Positions 26,842 to 38,568 of a stretch of DNA of 64,000 nt are shown here, piece by piece. Both the position numbers and the translations under genes were made by a program. This stretch comes from Hahellaceae bacterium (GTDB lineage: Bacteria; Pseudomonadota; Gammaproteobacteria; Pseudomonadales; Oleiphilaceae): positions 1-64,000 of the forward strand of contig JADGDV010000021.1 in assembly GCA_016744695.1 (NCBI GenBank), in the 5' to 3' direction. The notes under the pieces were generated by a model. It ran no database searches. It was not told where the DNA came from and saw only the letters and a program-made list of their open reading frames with translations. Every line of letters starts with the position of its first letter. Within the stretch, counting starts at the first letter, position 1.

Positions 26842-27474
26842 ATGATTCGAACACGTATTAAAATATGCGGTATTACCAAAAAAGAAGATGCTTTTAAGGC
26901 AGCTGAATTGGGTGCTGATGCGCTAGGCTTTGTTTTCTACGAGAAAAGCCCACGATATGTTAGCATTAACGTTGCAGCCGAAATATGTGCGTCCGTTACT
27001 CCCTTTGTTACTAAAGTTGGATTATTTGTTAATGCTGATGAAAATGATGTAAGGCATGTTGTTGATAATGTGCAACTAGATTTACTTCAATTTCATGGTG
27101 ATGAGCTTCCTGATTACTGTCAGAAATTTAATCTTCCCTATATTAAAGCAGTTCGGGCTAAAGACAGTGAAAGCATACGTAAATCAATAAACGAGCATGT
27201 TAATGCTGTCGGTATTTTAATCGATAGTTATGTGCCTGGTATACCTGGTGGAACGGGAAATACGTTTGATTGGTCGTTAATCCCAGAAAAAGATAAAAGT
27301 AAAGTGATACTGGCTGGTGGGCTTAATGCCGATAATATCTCAGAGGCCATTACCACAGTAAAGCCTTACGCGGTTGATGTTAGTGGCGGTGTAGAGCAAA
27401 GTAAAGGCATCAAAGATCATGAAAAAATCTATCAATTTATAAATGAGGTGGCGAGTGCCGACAAAATATACTGA
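26842..27474 (+). CDS. trpF: Phosphoribosylanthranilate isomerase
   Basis: A 210-residue TIM barrel. [11 protein letters not shown] carries catalytic Cys7-type residue, [13 protein letters not shown] and LLQFHGDE follow, and the general acid Asp is in ILIDSYVPG (about 126-134). It performs the third tryptophan-specific step. The free-standing TrpF (not fused to TrpC) is typical outside enterics. It is followed immediately by trpBA. Confidence 0.96.
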   Translation: MIRTRIKICGITKKEDAFKAAELGADALGFVFYEKSPRYVSINVAAEICASVTPFVTKVGLFVNADENDVRHVVDNVQLDLLQFHGDELPDYCQKFNLPYIKAVRAKDSESIRKSINEHVNAVGILIDSYVPGIPGGTGNTFDWSLIPEKDKSKVILAGGLNADNISEAITTVKPYAVDVSGGVEQSKGIKDHEKIYQFINEVASADKIY

Positions 27475-28675
27475 AGACATGCTTAAGAACATTCCTGATC
27501 TAAGCGGCCATTTCGGTGAGTACGGCGGACGTTTCGTTTCAGAAACTCTCATGCCATCACTGTTGCAGCTTGAAGAGCATTACAACAAACTAAAAAATGA
27601 CCCTAAATTTCAGGCAGAGTTTTACAAAGACTTAGCTGACTATGTGGGCCGCCCTTCACCTTTGTATTTAGCAGAGCGGTTAACTGAGAAAGTAGGTGGT
27701 GCTAAAATCTATCTTAAAAGAGAAGATTTAAACCACACAGGTGCTCATAAAGTAAATAACACCATTGGTCAGGGCTTATTAGCTAAGTATCTAGGTAAGC
27801 CTCGCATTATTGCAGAAACAGGTGCTGGTCAGCACGGTGTTGCAACCGCGACTATTGCTGCACGTTTAGGTCTCGAATGTACCATCTTTATGGGAGCTGA
27901 AGATGTTCAGCGCCAGTCTGCAAATGTGTATAGAATGAAGTTGCTAGGTGCTAAGGTTGTGTCTGTAGAAAGTGGTACTCGTACACTTAAAGATGCAATG
28001 AATGAGGCTATGCGAGACTGGGTAACCAACGTTGATAATACATTTTATATTATAGGTACCGTTGCAGGGCCTCACCCATACCCCATGTTAGTAAGAGACT
28101 TCCAAACGGTCATTGGAAAAGAAGCAAGACAGCAATGTCTTGAAAAAGAAAATAGATTACCTGATGCTTTGGTGGCCTGTGTGGGGGGTGGGTCTAATGC
28201 CATTGGATTATTTTATCCATTTATCGCTGATGAATCGGTCAAAATGTACGGTGTAGAGGCGGCTGGTCATGGTATGGAAACAGGTGAGCATGCAGCGCCA
28301 CTTTGTGCTGGTACGCCAGGTGTTTTACACGGTAACCGTACATATTTAATGTCAGATGAGAATGGTCAAATTAGTCCTACGCACTCAGTTTCAGCGGGTT
28401 TAGATTACCCTGGTGTGGGTCCAGAGCATAGCTGGTTAAAAGATGAAGGGCGTGCTGAATATGTTGCCATTACCGATGACGAAGCATTAGATGCTTTTAG
28501 AACGCTTACAAGAGTTGAAGGTATTATTCCTGCACTTGAGTCAAGTCATGCGATTGCTTACGCCATGAAACTGGCAAAAGAGATGGATAAAGATCAAATT
28601 ATCATTGTTAACCTCTCCGGTCGTGGTGATAAAGATATGCATACGATTGCAGCCATTGACGGTATAACTGTTTAA
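27455..28675 (+). CDS. trpB: Tryptophan synthase beta chain
   Basis: 406 residues from GTG 27455, which has GAGG 6 bases upstream and overlaps the trpF end. ATG 27479 ([19 protein letters not shown]) is an equally reasonable start, and ATG 27443 is open but lacks a Shine-Dalgarno. Pyridoxal phosphate lysine is in [14 protein letters not shown], and the phosphate loop is GGGSNAIG. It condenses indole with serine, with indole channelled from TrpA encoded next. Confidence 0.96.
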   Translation: MPTKYTEDMLKNIPDLSGHFGEYGGRFVSETLMPSLLQLEEHYNKLKNDPKFQAEFYKDLADYVGRPSPLYLAERLTEKVGGAKIYLKREDLNHTGAHKVNNTIGQGLLAKYLGKPRIIAETGAGQHGVATATIAARLGLECTIFMGAEDVQRQSANVYRMKLLGAKVVSVESGTRTLKDAMNEAMRDWVTNVDNTFYIIGTVAGPHPYPMLVRDFQTVIGKEARQQCLEKENRLPDALVACVGGGSNAIGLFYPFIADESVKMYGVEAAGHGMETGEHAAPLCAGTPGVLHGNRTYLMSDENGQISPTHSVSAGLDYPGVGPEHSWLKDEGRAEYVAITDDEALDAFRTLTRVEGIIPALESSHAIAYAMKLAKEMDKDQIIIVNLSGRGDKDMHTIAAIDGITV

Positions 28676-28695
28676 TTAATTGTAGGATATTATCA

Positions 28696-29499
28696 ATGAG
28701 TCGAATTAAAACCGTTATGTCCTCACTGAAGGATAATGGTAAAAGTGCACTAATTCCGTATATCACTGGTGGAGATCCAGAGCCTGGTTTAACGGTAGAG
28801 CTAATGCATGCCTTAGTTGATGCGGGAGCTGATATTATTGAGTTAGGTGTTCCATTCTCTGACCCTATGGCAGATGGGCCTGTTATTCAATTGGCTTGTG
28901 AAAGAGCACTTAAGCACAATGTATCGCTTATCGATATTTTTTCAATGGTTACAGCATTTAGGTCTCAAAATAGTTCAACGCCTGTGGTGCTAATGGGTTA
29001 TTTAAATCCAATTGAAAAAATGGGGTATAGCACGTTTACTAAATGTGCTGCTGAAGCCGGCGTAGATGGTGTATTGGTGGTTGATCTACCACCAGAAGAG
29101 GGGCACGGTTTTCTACTTGAAATGAAAACAAATAAGCTAGATTCGGTTTACCTGATTGCACCGACTACCACTGAAGACAGAATCAAGGCTATTTGTGATG
29201 CTAGTTCAGGTTATGTTTACTATGTATCCGTTAAAGGTGTAACGGGTTCTGCAAGCATCGATGTTGCAAGTGTTGCTAAGATGTTGACCGTCATTCGTGA
29301 AAAAAGTGATATACCAGTCGGTGTCGGTTTTGGTATTAAAGATGCTGAGTCAGCCAAGGCAGTTTCTAATGTCGCTGATGGCGTTATTGTTGGTAGTGTT
29401 ATCGTTAACACCATCGCTGAAAATGTAGGTGATCATGCTGCGATTATTTCAAAAGTGAGTAGCTTGGTTTCTTCAATGCGCAAGGCTATGGATGCCTGA
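28696..29499 (+). CDS. trpA: Tryptophan synthase alpha chain
   Basis: A 267-residue TIM barrel. [18 protein letters not shown] contains the catalytic Glu and Asp (about 49 and 60); L-M-G-Y-L-N-P-I and G-V-G-F-G-I-K-D complete the family pattern. It splits indole-3-glycerol phosphate and passes indole to TrpB. It sits 20 bases after trpB and 12 before accD, so the trp genes and accD-folC are probably co-transcribed. Confidence 0.97.
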   Translation: MSRIKTVMSSLKDNGKSALIPYITGGDPEPGLTVELMHALVDAGADIIELGVPFSDPMADGPVIQLACERALKHNVSLIDIFSMVTAFRSQNSSTPVVLMGYLNPIEKMGYSTFTKCAAEAGVDGVLVVDLPPEEGHGFLLEMKTNKLDSVYLIAPTTTEDRIKAICDASSGYVYYVSVKGVTGSASIDVASVAKMLTVIREKSDIPVGVGFGIKDAESAKAVSNVADGVIVGSVIVNTIAENVGDHAAIISKVSSLVSSMRKAMDA

Positions 29500-29511
29500 G
29501 GGAGAGTTTGA

Positions 29512-30402
29512 GTGAGTAGTTGGTTTGATAAAATAGTTCCAGGTGCTATTCGCTCCGATTCACCACAAAAAAGCACGGTGCCTGAAGGTTTATGGAAGAA
29601 ATGCCCAAAATGCGAAAGTGTTTTATATCGACCTGAACTTGATAAGAACCTAGATGTTTGTCCAAAATGTCAGCATCATATGCGTGTTTCAGCGAGAAAA
29701 AGGGTTGATATTTTTCTTGATAAAAATAACCGCATCGAAATTTCTGCAGACTTGGCACCTCAAGATAAACTCAAATTTAAAGATAGTAAAAAATATAAAG
29801 ATCGCTTGGTTTCAAGTCAGAAAGCAACGAACGAAAAAGATGCCTTAATCTGTTTTAAAGGCGCTGTTCGCGGAATCCCTGTTGTAGTTGTCGCTTTTGA
29901 ATTTAGCTTTCTTGGTGGCTCTATGGGGGCTGTCGTTGGTGAAAAATTTGCTCGTGCTGCGTATGCCTCAATGGAGTCGGGTATCCCCCTGGTCTGTTTC
30001 AGTGCCAGTGGCGGAGCAAGAATGCAGGAAGCTTTAATATCGCTGATGCAAATGGCTAAAACAGCAGCGGTTTTAGAAAAAATGAAACAAATGGGTATCC
30101 CTTTTATTTCTGTTATGACAGACCCTGTGTTTGGTGGTGTTTCAGCTAGCTTGGCCATGCTGGGTGATGTGAATGTTGCAGAGCCTAATGCACTTATTGG
30201 TTTTGCTGGCCCAAGAGTTATAGAGCAAACAGTAAGGGAAAAGTTACCTGAAGGTTTTCAACGAAGTGAGTTTTTATTAGAGCATGGTGTTATTGACATG
30301 ATTTTACCGCGTGCTGAAATACGGTCTCGCCTTTCGTCAATTTTGGCGAAGTTAACGGGGCGTGATCTGCCGTCTAAAAGTGATGTCGCTATTAATGACT
30401 AA
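29512..30402 (+). CDS. accD: Acetyl-CoA carboxylase carboxyltransferase beta subunit
   Basis: 296 residues from GTG 29512, preceded by GAGGGAGAG. The N-terminal zinc ribbon is visible as CPKCESVLY and CPKCQHHMR (about 27-53). The crotonase-like carboxyltransferase core has [13 protein letters not shown] and [18 protein letters not shown] (about 161-178). It pairs with AccA to carboxylate acetyl-CoA to malonyl-CoA for fatty acid synthesis. folC starts inside or at its end. Confidence 0.97.
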   Translation: MSSWFDKIVPGAIRSDSPQKSTVPEGLWKKCPKCESVLYRPELDKNLDVCPKCQHHMRVSARKRVDIFLDKNNRIEISADLAPQDKLKFKDSKKYKDRLVSSQKATNEKDALICFKGAVRGIPVVVVAFEFSFLGGSMGAVVGEKFARAAYASMESGIPLVCFSASGGARMQEALISLMQMAKTAAVLEKMKQMGIPFISVMTDPVFGGVSASLAMLGDVNVAEPNALIGFAGPRVIEQTVREKLPEGFQRSEFLLEHGVIDMILPRAEIRSRLSSILAKLTGRDLPSKSDVAIND

Positions 30403-31714
30403 TCCATCTGTTCATGAATCAATAAGTTCACGTTCTTTGCAAGCATGGCTTGAGTTAATTGAAGCAAGTCATCCTTCAGAAATTGCAATGGGCTTAGAGC
30501 GAACACTTACGGTTTATTCTCATTTGCGATCTACATTTTCTTCTAAGTCAATTGCCCCTCGAGTAGTCCTGGTAGCTGGTACTAACGGAAAAGGCTCGAC
30601 TATAGCAATGTTAGAGCGACTGCTTTTAAATGAAGGGCAAACTGTGGGTGTTTATACATCACCTCATATTCATCAATATAATGAGCGTATTCGTATTAAT
30701 GGTCAAAACGCAGATGACCAAAAAATTGTTCACAGTTTTGAACGTGTTGAAGCGGCACGTAATAATATACCTCTGACGTATTTTGAATTTGGAACATTAG
30801 GGGCGCTTAGTTGTCTTGAATGTGAAAATTTAGACGTGGTCTTGCTTGAGGTTGGCTTAGGTGGCCGGTTAGATGCGGTTAATATAGTTGAACCTGATCT
30901 GGCTATTATTACTTCTATAGATATTGATCATATTGATTGGCTAGGAAGTGATAGGGAGAGTATAGGTTTCGAAAAGGCTGGGATTCTAAGAGTTGGCGTC
31001 CCTGCTATTTATGGTGAAAATAATCCACCGGATAGTATTTGCCAACAAGTATTAGCACAAAAAGTTAAGATGAACTATTGTCAGCAGCATTTTGGACTAC
31101 GCTCTACTGAAGAAACAGGGCTAGAAGATGTTGTTGGGTATATTTCTGATAACACGGGCAACATAAAAGATATTCAAATGCCTGACTGCTTATTACCTGA
31201 AAACAATATCTTAATGGCATTGCAAGCAATGGAGTGTCTTGGATTTTCTTTAAGTAATGATGCTGTGCTTGAGAGCTTAGACGGCTTTGTAGTTGAGGGG
31301 CGGCTTGAAGTAGTGTCAAATGCCCCCACTGTTATATTGGATGTAGGGCATAACCCACATGCTTCTCGTTTTTTGGCTGGTCGATTAAAAGAGATTGCAA
31401 AGGGTAGGCCTATTTATGCTGTTTTTTCGGCTTTGGCTGACAAAGATGTATCAGGTATTATTTCACCATTGAGTCAAATAATTACGGCATGGCACATTGC
31501 TCCTCTAGACTGTGCTCGTGCTAAGAGTATTTCAGGTTTAAGTAACGTGTTTAATGAGCAAAATTTAGTGTTTACTCAGCATTTGTCATTAGATGATGCT
31601 TACCAACGAGCTAGGTCTGAAGCCTCGAAGTCTGATTCAGGGGCGGTTGAAGAAATGGGCGTTGTTATTTGCTTTGGCTCATTTCATGTGGTTTCAGAAA
31701 TTAAAGATAACTAA
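30395..31714 (+). CDS. folC: Folylpolyglutamate synthase / dihydrofolate synthase
   Basis: 439 residues if ATG 30395 (MTNPSVHE) is used; it overlaps the accD stop by 8 bases. ATG 30383 and GTG 30362 are also in frame, and no start has a strong Shine-Dalgarno. The Mur-ligase ATP loop [15 protein letters not shown], then [28 protein letters not shown] and [10 protein letters not shown] are FolC signatures. It adds glutamate to folates. accD-folC-dedD order is conserved. Confidence 0.95.
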   Translation: MTNPSVHESISSRSLQAWLELIEASHPSEIAMGLERTLTVYSHLRSTFSSKSIAPRVVLVAGTNGKGSTIAMLERLLLNEGQTVGVYTSPHIHQYNERIRINGQNADDQKIVHSFERVEAARNNIPLTYFEFGTLGALSCLECENLDVVLLEVGLGGRLDAVNIVEPDLAIITSIDIDHIDWLGSDRESIGFEKAGILRVGVPAIYGENNPPDSICQQVLAQKVKMNYCQQHFGLRSTEETGLEDVVGYISDNTGNIKDIQMPDCLLPENNILMALQAMECLGFSLSNDAVLESLDGFVVEGRLEVVSNAPTVILDVGHNPHASRFLAGRLKEIAKGRPIYAVFSALADKDVSGIISPLSQIITAWHIAPLDCARAKSISGLSNVFNEQNLVFTQHLSLDDAYQRARSEASKSDSGAVEEMGVVICFGSFHVVSEIKDN

Positions 31715-31730
31715 TAACGGATAATTTAAG

Positions 31731-32360
31731 ATGGACGGTTTAAAACAAAGAATTGTAGGCGCGCTTGTGATTGTTTCGCTTGCAGTCATATTTTTACCAA
31801 TGATTTTTGATAAGCCTCATGAAGTATCGAAAAAACAGCTTATCTCAATACCTATCCAGCCCGAACTACCTGTTATTACAATTGATAAACCTAAAAAGCC
31901 TGTTTACAAGTTGGTTGAGTCAAATAGTAAAACTGAAGTTAATACAGTACAAGCACCTAAGGTTGAAAGTAAAGAATCTGTTAGTACTAAGCCCGAAGTT
32001 AAAGAGTCTGTGACCAAGAGCGTTGTTAAACCAGAAATTCAAGTTAAGCCTGTGGCAAAAGCAGTTGCTATACCTAAAAGTAAAATTGATCCTGTATTTA
32101 ATCAAGATTTATTAAATAATGTATGGATGGTGCAGCTAGGCACTTTTGGTAATCATGAAAACGCATTTAAGTTAAGAGATAAGCTCCGCACTAAAGGCTA
32201 TGATGGACATACGACTAAGCTTAACCGAGATGGAAAGGTCTTAGTGAGAGTATTTAGCGGCCCTTACGCAGATAAAACGAAAGCAGCAGCTATAAAGAAA
32301 GAAATAGATAAGAAATTTAAAGCTGAGAAAGTAACGAGTCTTGTTGTTTATTTTAAGTAA
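31731..32360 (+). CDS. dedD: SPOR-domain protein DedD
   Basis: A 209-residue bitopic protein. A short cytoplasmic start (MDGLKQRIVGA) and one membrane segment (about 9-27) are followed by a Lys/Val/Pro-rich periplasmic linker (about 35-120). The C-terminal SPOR domain reads WMVQLGTFGNHENAFKLRDKL, then V-R-V-F-S-G-P-Y-A-D-K (about 128-205). SPOR domains bind denuded septal peptidoglycan glycans. The position between folC and cvpA matches dedD of many gammaproteobacteria. Confidence 0.92.
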   Translation: MDGLKQRIVGALVIVSLAVIFLPMIFDKPHEVSKKQLISIPIQPELPVITIDKPKKPVYKLVESNSKTEVNTVQAPKVESKESVSTKPEVKESVTKSVVKPEIQVKPVAKAVAIPKSKIDPVFNQDLLNNVWMVQLGTFGNHENAFKLRDKLRTKGYDGHTTKLNRDGKVLVRVFSGPYADKTKAAAIKKEIDKKFKAEKVTSLVVYFK

Positions 32361-32414
32361 GGTTATTTGGTAGAATGCGCGCCTCAAATTTTAATATGAA
32401 GATGATATAACCCT

Positions 32415-32903
32415 ATGCTTAATTGGGCAGACCTTTCTATTATCGCAATAATTGCATTATCGAGTCTTTTTAGTCTTAAAAGAGGCTTTGTTAAAGAGGC
32501 TTTATCTCTGGTTACCTGGATAGCGGCTTTTATTATTGCCCGAACCTTTAACCCGAATTTACAAACATTACTTGTAGATGTTATTGATACCGAAGTTTTT
32601 AGAGCCATTGCTGCATTTGCTATTTTGTTTATAGGCACATTAATTGTCGGCGCGGTAATTAATAATTTAATTGCCTTATTAGTAAAAGCGACGGGTTTAT
32701 CAGCAACAGATCGCCTGCTTGGCGTTGTGTTCGGTGTGGCTCGAGGCCTTATTGTGGTGCTAGTTATTATTGCAGTATTAAGAGTTACACCGTTTGCAGA
32801 AGATGTATGGTGGAAACAATCTGTCATGATTACTAAGCTCCAAGTGTTAGAGCAATGGTCAAGAGCGGTTTTTGAAGATCAGTTTTCTGTTTTTATGACT
32901 TAG
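32415..32903 (+). CDS. cvpA: CvpA family membrane protein
   Basis: A 162-residue protein with four hydrophobic segments. N-W-A-D-L-S-I-I-A-I-I-A-L-S-S-L-F-S, then G-F-V-K-E-A-L-S-L-V-T-W-I-A-A at about 24-38, are the CvpA/DedE signature. In E. coli cvpA precedes purF and is needed for colicin V secretion; its native role appears to be in envelope or stress physiology. It directly precedes purF, the usual operon. Confidence 0.94.
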   Translation: MLNWADLSIIAIIALSSLFSLKRGFVKEALSLVTWIAAFIIARTFNPNLQTLLVDVIDTEVFRAIAAFAILFIGTLIVGAVINNLIALLVKATGLSATDRLLGVVFGVARGLIVVLVIIAVLRVTPFAEDVWWKQSVMITKLQVLEQWSRAVFEDQFSVFMT

Positions 32904-32970
32904 CCTCTTAGTTTCAGGTTAGCGGCATAAATTTTAGTTTTTATTTTTTGTACCTAGTGAGGTAGATTGA

Positions 32971-34491
32971 ATGTGCGGTATCGTAGGAATTGTTGGTAAA
33001 ACCAATGTTAACCAGGCGCTTTATGACGCGCTAACGGTTTTGCAACATCGGGGACAGGATGCCGCGGGTATAGTAACTTATCAGGATGACCGTTTTTTCT
33101 TAAGAAAAGACAACGGGTTGGTTAAGGATGTTTTTCGTACTCGACATATGCGCAGACTCGTGGGCAATGTAGGTATTGGACATGTACGTTACCCAACAGC
33201 CGGTTCTTCAACTTCTGCCGAAGCTCAGCCATTTTATGTTAACTCCCCATACGGGATTACACTTGCACATAATGGTAACTTAACAAATACCAATGATATT
33301 GCTGAAGGCTTACTTCGCTCAGATTTGAGACATATTAATACTAACTCAGATTCTGAAGTGCTGTTAAATGTTTTTGCTCATGAACTGCAAAGTCAAGGTA
33401 AGCTTGTTCCTACGGCAACAGAAATATTTGAATCAGTAAAGGCTGTGCATAAACGCTGCAAGGGTGGGTATGCCGCGATAGCTATGATTACTGGATATGG
33501 TATTGTTGCCTTCAGAGACCCTCATGGTATTCGCCCTGTTTGTTACGGAAAGCGTGAAACTGAACAGGGTACAGAGTATATGATCACATCTGAGAGTGTT
33601 GCATTGGGTGCTCAAGGGTTTACTTTAGTAAGAGATATTGCACCAGGTGAAGCAATTTACATAGAAACAGATGGGCAATTGTATAGTCAGCAATGTGCAG
33701 AAAACCCTCAATTAAATCCATGTATTTTTGAACATGTTTATTTTGCCCGTCCTGATTCAATTATCGACGACGTTTCAGTGTACAAGGCCCGTTTGAGAAT
33801 GGGCGAAAAGCTCGCTGATAAAGCCATGAAACTTAGACCCGATCATGATGTTGATGTGATAATGCCGATTCCAGATACAAGCAGAACCTCTGCAATGGAA
33901 ATGGCTGTACGAATGGGCGTTAAGTTCAGGGAAGGTTTTATTAAAAACCGTTATATTGGCCGAACATTTATCATGCCAGGCCAGAGTCAGCGTAAGAAAT
34001 CAGTACGCCAGAAACTCAACCCTATTGAATTGGAATTTAAAGATAAGAACGTACTTTTAGTCGACGATTCCATCGTTCGTGGCACCACCTGTAAAGAAAT
34101 TGTTCAAATGGCACGAGATGCAGGGGCTAAAAATGTATATTTCGCTTCAGCAGCGCCAGAAGTTAGGCACCCCAATGTTTATGGGATTGATATGCCTACA
34201 GCGAGTGAATTAATCGCACATAATCGAACCGTTAAAGAAATTGAACAACTTATTGGTGCTGACTGGTTGATCTATCAAGACCTTGAAGATCTTATTGAAT
34301 GTGCAAAGGATGGTAATCCTTCAATTGTTGAATTTGATTGCTCTGTTTTCAATGGTAAATATATTACTGGCGATATTACGCCTGAGTACTTACTTAAATT
34401 AGAGCAAGCACGCAAAGAAAGCAGCAAAATTAAAGCAAACGTAGATTTTGAAGATGATAATGCAGTCATTGATCTGCATAATAATGATTAA
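32971..34491 (+). CDS. purF: Amidophosphoribosyltransferase
   Basis: A 506-residue enzyme for the first step of purine synthesis. MCGIVGIVG gives the N-terminal nucleophile Cys2 without a propeptide. RHRG-type [21 protein letters not shown] and N-G-N-L-T-N form the glutaminase domain. The PRPP loop is [12 protein letters not shown] (about residues 366-377). The cvpA-purF-metZ order matches Pseudomonas. GAGGTAG supplies the Shine-Dalgarno. Confidence 0.97.
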   Translation: MCGIVGIVGKTNVNQALYDALTVLQHRGQDAAGIVTYQDDRFFLRKDNGLVKDVFRTRHMRRLVGNVGIGHVRYPTAGSSTSAEAQPFYVNSPYGITLAHNGNLTNTNDIAEGLLRSDLRHINTNSDSEVLLNVFAHELQSQGKLVPTATEIFESVKAVHKRCKGGYAAIAMITGYGIVAFRDPHGIRPVCYGKRETEQGTEYMITSESVALGAQGFTLVRDIAPGEAIYIETDGQLYSQQCAENPQLNPCIFEHVYFARPDSIIDDVSVYKARLRMGEKLADKAMKLRPDHDVDVIMPIPDTSRTSAMEMAVRMGVKFREGFIKNRYIGRTFIMPGQSQRKKSVRQKLNPIELEFKDKNVLLVDDSIVRGTTCKEIVQMARDAGAKNVYFASAAPEVRHPNVYGIDMPTASELIAHNRTVKEIEQLIGADWLIYQDLEDLIECAKDGNPSIVEFDCSVFNGKYITGDITPEYLLKLEQARKESSKIKANVDFEDDNAVIDLHNND

Positions 34492-34511
34492 TATTGACGA
34501 CTTAAAAACTA

Positions 34512-35738
34512 ATGGCAAATAGTATTTATAAAGACAACCCAATCCCTGTTGCTAATATTGATGGCGCTGAGCTTGAAACCATTGCGGTAAGGGCTGGGCA
34601 CCAACGTACCCATGAGCTTGAGCATAGTGAGGCGATTTTTCCTACTTCAAGCTTTGTTTTCAATAGTGCATCTGAAGCAGCAGCGCGCTTTAGTGGAGAG
34701 GTTGAAGGGAATATTTATTCTCGATTTACTAATCCAACGGTGCAGGCTTTTGAAGAACGTATTGCGGCGATGGAAGGAGGCGAGCGTGCCGTTGCTACGG
34801 CCTCTGGAATGGCTGCAATAATGAGTACTTGCGTTGCTTTATTAAAACAAGGTGACCATGTCGTTTGCTCTCGGAGTGTTTTTGGTACCACTAATGTGTT
34901 TTTTCAAAAATACATGTCTAAATTTGGTGTAGAAACTACCTTTGTTGAGTTAACTGATCTTGAGAGCTGGCGTTCTGCAATTAAAGAAAATACAGCTTTG
35001 TTGTTTCTTGAGACACCCTCTAACCCTTTGTGTGAAATTGCAGATATAACTCAGCTTGCAGATCTTGCACACAAGCATGGTGCGCTACTAGCTGTTGATA
35101 ACTGTTTTTGTACTCCAATCCTTCAGCGGCCGCTTGATTTTGGTGCTGACATCGTTATTCACTCGGCAACTAAGTATTTAGACGGCCAGGGTCGATGCAT
35201 TGGAGGGGTCGTCGTTGGCAGTAATCAAGTAATGGAAGATGTGTACGGCTTTTTGCGATCAGCTGGGCCTACCATGAGCCCATTTAATGCCTGGGTATTC
35301 CTTAAAGGGCTTGAAACTTTGAGTATAAGAATGCGAGCTCATAGTGAAAGCGCGTTAATAATTGCTCAATGGTTAGAGTCTAAGGAGTCGGTAGAGACTG
35401 TGTTTTATACTGGTCTTGAGTCACATGCTCAATATGAATTAGCTAAAAAACAACAAAGTGGTTTCAGTGGTGTACTCTCTTTTAGAATTAAAGGGGGTAG
35501 GGAAGAGGCTTGGAAGCTTATAGATGGCCTTCAGTTCTTGTCTATTACTGCTAATTTGGGTGATACTAAAACGACAATAACCCACCCCGCGACGACAACT
35601 CATGGCCGTTTGTCTGATGAAGATAAAGTGCGGAGTGGCATTACTGAAAATCTTATTCGTATCTCTGTGGGTCTTGAATCGGTTGAAGATATCAAGAAAG
35701 ACTTACAGGCAGGCTTTATTTCTTCTGGATTAGAATGA
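34512..35738 (+). CDS. metZ: O-succinylhomoserine sulfhydrylase
   Basis: A 408-residue Cys/Met-metabolism PLP enzyme. The family start E-L-E-T-I-A-V-R-A-G is followed by YSRFTNPTVQAFEERIAAMEGG (read in two parts). The pyridoxal lysine is in IHSATKYLDGQGRC (about 210-223), and LGDTKTTITHPATTTH comes near the C-terminus. MetZ makes homocysteine directly from O-succinylhomoserine and sulphide. The gene sits 20 bases after purF, as in Pseudomonas. A strong hairpin follows. Confidence 0.93.
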   Translation: MANSIYKDNPIPVANIDGAELETIAVRAGHQRTHELEHSEAIFPTSSFVFNSASEAAARFSGEVEGNIYSRFTNPTVQAFEERIAAMEGGERAVATASGMAAIMSTCVALLKQGDHVVCSRSVFGTTNVFFQKYMSKFGVETTFVELTDLESWRSAIKENTALLFLETPSNPLCEIADITQLADLAHKHGALLAVDNCFCTPILQRPLDFGADIVIHSATKYLDGQGRCIGGVVVGSNQVMEDVYGFLRSAGPTMSPFNAWVFLKGLETLSIRMRAHSESALIIAQWLESKESVETVFYTGLESHAQYELAKKQQSGFSGVLSFRIKGGREEAWKLIDGLQFLSITANLGDTKTTITHPATTTHGRLSDEDKVRSGITENLIRISVGLESVEDIKKDLQAGFISSGLE

Positions 35739-35760
35739 GGTTATTTAGCTTTTAAAATTA

Positions 35761-35797
35761 AAATGGTGCTATTTATCAATAAAATAGCGCCATTTCT
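35761..35797 (+). terminator. Terminator of the purF-metZ transcript
   Basis: AAATGGTGCTATTT (35761-35774) pairs with AAATAGCGCCATTT (35782-35795), 14 base pairs including one G-U. The T-rich CATTTCTTCA follows. It separates metZ from ftsK; the remaining 145 bases before ftsK contain its promoter region but no gene. Confidence 0.75.
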
Positions 35798-35941
35798 TCA
35801 TATTAATTCTATACTGATAATAAGGTATAAAATTTATCTTTGTAATTCATGAAGCATGCGGGTGAATTAAGGCTTAATACACGATACACTGCTTGCTTGC
35901 ATTAGAAATTTACTCCATTCGGTAGAATATTCTCACTCTCT

Positions 35942-38545
35942 ATGAATAGCTCAAAAGCACAATCGCCGGCAAAAGAAGGTCAGGCCGATAAAAATAGTCG
36001 TTTTCAGGCTTATATGTCTCAAGGTGTTAAAGAAGGTGCGCTTATTGGCTTGGTAGCCCTGTGCATTTATCTTTTTATGGCTCTGATTTCTTACAACCCA
36101 CAAGACCCAGGGTGGGCTAATACCAGCGATAGTGCCGTAGCAACTAACTATGCAGGCCCTGCAGGTGCTTGGTTTTCTGATGTGCTAATGTTCTTTTTTG
36201 GCTATGTTGCTTACCTTTTTCCCGTTTTAATATCATATAAAGCTTGGCTACAATTTCATAATCGTCATAAGAATATTGATTTTCACTGGCCTCTATTTTG
36301 TGTAAGGTTTTTAGGTTTTGTATTAGTCTTAATAAGCGCTACAGGTCTACTTTCAATGTATTCCATTGCTGGCTTGCCTGTTTCTTCTGGAGGCGCTTTG
36401 GGTCATGAAGTGGCTAACAGTATGGTTACGGCGTTCAATTTATCTGGCAGTAGCCTCTTATTAGTTTCTATATTTTTATTTTCAATTACTATTTTTACTG
36501 GTCTCTCCTGGCTTAAGCTAATGGATCAAACGGGAGCGTTAACACTAAAGTTAATTAATGAAATTAAGTTGGTGATTGGTCAATCAAAAGACTTTATCCG
36601 CGCAAAATTAGCCGCTAGAAAAGAACTAAATGAAACTAGAGCGACTGAAAAAAGTAGTGATGTATTAAGTGAGCCTCCATTACTTGTTGAAGAAGTGAAT
36701 CGAGAATCAATTTTTTCTCAAGTTAAACTTAAGATAGGTCTGGGTAAATCATCCGAAACAAGTAGTGATGATATTCCTTTTCATGACCGCATTGATCCTA
36801 TAATAGATAATAAAAGTAAATCAGTATCTTTGCCTGTGAGGAGAGTTGATAAAAAAGAACTTATATCTGCTAGTAGACCAGAACACATATCTTCTGAGCC
36901 AACTGGAATCTCTAAAATTAATGAAATAGAAGAAAAGACGAAAAAAATAGGGTTGAAAATTGCTCCTTTCTTGAAAAAAAGCTCTAAGGAAGAAACCAAG
37001 CCAGCAGATAAAGAAAAACAGGGTGTTTTAAATTTTGAAGAAGGGCCGTTGCCACCTATATCGCTATTAGATCCCCCTGAGAATAATAAAGAGGCAGGGT
37101 ACTCAGAAGAGGCACTAGAAAACTTATCTCGTTTACTTGAAGAGAAACTAGCTGATTTTGGTATCACTGTAACAGTGGTAGAGGTAAACCCAGGCCCAGT
37201 TATAACTCGCTTTGAAATTCAGCTCGCACCGGGACTTAAAGTAAGCCGCATTACCAATTTAGTTAAAGATGTAGCGAGATCTTTGGCTGTATTCAGTGTG
37301 CGGGTTGTTGAGGTAATTCCTGGTAAGTCTGTAGTAGGCATTGAAATACCTAATGAACATCGACAGATGGTCCGTTTTAGCGAGGTGCTTTCCACCAATG
37401 CATTTGATAAAGCGGAGTCACCATTAACTATGGCTCTAGGCAATGATATTGCGGGAGACCCAGTGGTTGTTGACTTGGGGAAAATGCCTCACTTATTGGT
37501 TGCTGGTACAACGGGGTCAGGTAAATCCGTTGGTGTAAATGCGATGATATTAAGCCTGCTTTATAAATCAACGCCTGCTGAAGTTCGATTGATCATGGTT
37601 GACCCAAAGATGTTGGAGCTGTCAATTTATGACGGCATACCACATTTACTTACGCCGGTTGTTACTGATATGAAAGAAGCGGCTAATGCACTACGCTGGT
37701 GTGTGGCTGAAATGGAGCGTCGTTATCGTTTAATGGCGGCATTAGGTGTAAGAAATCTTGCCGGCTATAACCGTAAAGTTAAAGAAGCGATAGAAGCGGA
37801 AGCCCCTATTAAAGATCCTCTTTGGAAACCTGAAGATCACCTTCTTGACGGTGAACAAGACCAACCTGAATTAATGACACTGCCATATATTGTTGTTGTG
37901 GTTGATGAGTTTGCTGACATGATGATGATTGTTGGTAAAAAGGTTGAAGAACTTATCGCCCGAATTGCCCAAAAGGCGCGTGCCGCTGGAATACATCTAA
38001 TATTAGCTACACAGCGTCCGTCAGTCGATGTTATTACTGGCTTAATTAAAGCCAATGTTCCTACGCGAATTGCATTTCAGGTATCTTCAAAAATTGATTC
38101 GCGAACTATTCTTGATCAGGGTGGTGCTGAGCAGCTATTGGGTAATGGCGATATGCTATATCTACCTCCTGGTAGCGGTATGCCAGTCCGTGTTCATGGT
38201 GCTTTTGTATCTGATAATGAGGTGCATCGTACGGTTAGTGACTGGAAGCAGCGAGGTAAGCCTGACTTTATTGAAGAAATTCTTTCGGGCGGCGATACTT
38301 CAGAAGTTATTCCCGGCTTGTCTGGTGAGAACACTGATAGCGAGCAAGATGCTTTTTATGATGAGGCGGTTGCTTTTGTAACAGAGACTAGGCGTGCATC
38401 TATTTCATCGGTACAGAGAAAGCTCAAAATCGGCTATAACCGAGCAGCGAATTTAGTAGAAGCAATGGAGGCTGCTGGCGTTGTCAGTGAAGCAGGGCAT
38501 AATGGGGCAAGGGAAGTATTAGCTCCACCTCCACCAAAACATTAA
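35942..38545 (+). CDS. ftsK: DNA translocase FtsK
   Basis: An 867-residue protein. Four N-terminal membrane segments (about 30-190), a shortish linker (about 200-380), the alpha/beta motor with Walker [13 protein letters not shown] (about 523-534) and Walker [15 protein letters not shown] (about 648-661), then the gamma winged-helix domain ([14 protein letters not shown], about 818-831) that reads KOPS sites. It pumps DNA at the septum and activates XerCD at dif. The linker is short compared with E. coli, similar to Pseudomonas. The ATG lacks a visible Shine-Dalgarno. Confidence 0.96.
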   Translation: MNSSKAQSPAKEGQADKNSRFQAYMSQGVKEGALIGLVALCIYLFMALISYNPQDPGWANTSDSAVATNYAGPAGAWFSDVLMFFFGYVAYLFPVLISYKAWLQFHNRHKNIDFHWPLFCVRFLGFVLVLISATGLLSMYSIAGLPVSSGGALGHEVANSMVTAFNLSGSSLLLVSIFLFSITIFTGLSWLKLMDQTGALTLKLINEIKLVIGQSKDFIRAKLAARKELNETRATEKSSDVLSEPPLLVEEVNRESIFSQVKLKIGLGKSSETSSDDIPFHDRIDPIIDNKSKSVSLPVRRVDKKELISASRPEHISSEPTGISKINEIEEKTKKIGLKIAPFLKKSSKEETKPADKEKQGVLNFEEGPLPPISLLDPPENNKEAGYSEEALENLSRLLEEKLADFGITVTVVEVNPGPVITRFEIQLAPGLKVSRITNLVKDVARSLAVFSVRVVEVIPGKSVVGIEIPNEHRQMVRFSEVLSTNAFDKAESPLTMALGNDIAGDPVVVDLGKMPHLLVAGTTGSGKSVGVNAMILSLLYKSTPAEVRLIMVDPKMLELSIYDGIPHLLTPVVTDMKEAANALRWCVAEMERRYRLMAALGVRNLAGYNRKVKEAIEAEAPIKDPLWKPEDHLLDGEQDQPELMTLPYIVVVVDEFADMMMIVGKKVEELIARIAQKARAAGIHLILATQRPSVDVITGLIKANVPTRIAFQVSSKIDSRTILDQGGAEQLLGNGDMLYLPPGSGMPVRVHGAFVSDNEVHRTVSDWKQRGKPDFIEEILSGGDTSEVIPGLSGENTDSEQDAFYDEAVAFVTETRRASISSVQRKLKIGYNRAANLVEAMEAAGVVSEAGHNGAREVLAPPPPKH

Positions 38546-38568
38546 ATGAATTAATACAAAACATATAC

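Noticed and set aside
32384-32827. A 147-codon minus-strand frame
   Set aside because: It lies wholly antisense to cvpA, is rich in Thr/Ile/Asn and has no Shine-Dalgarno.
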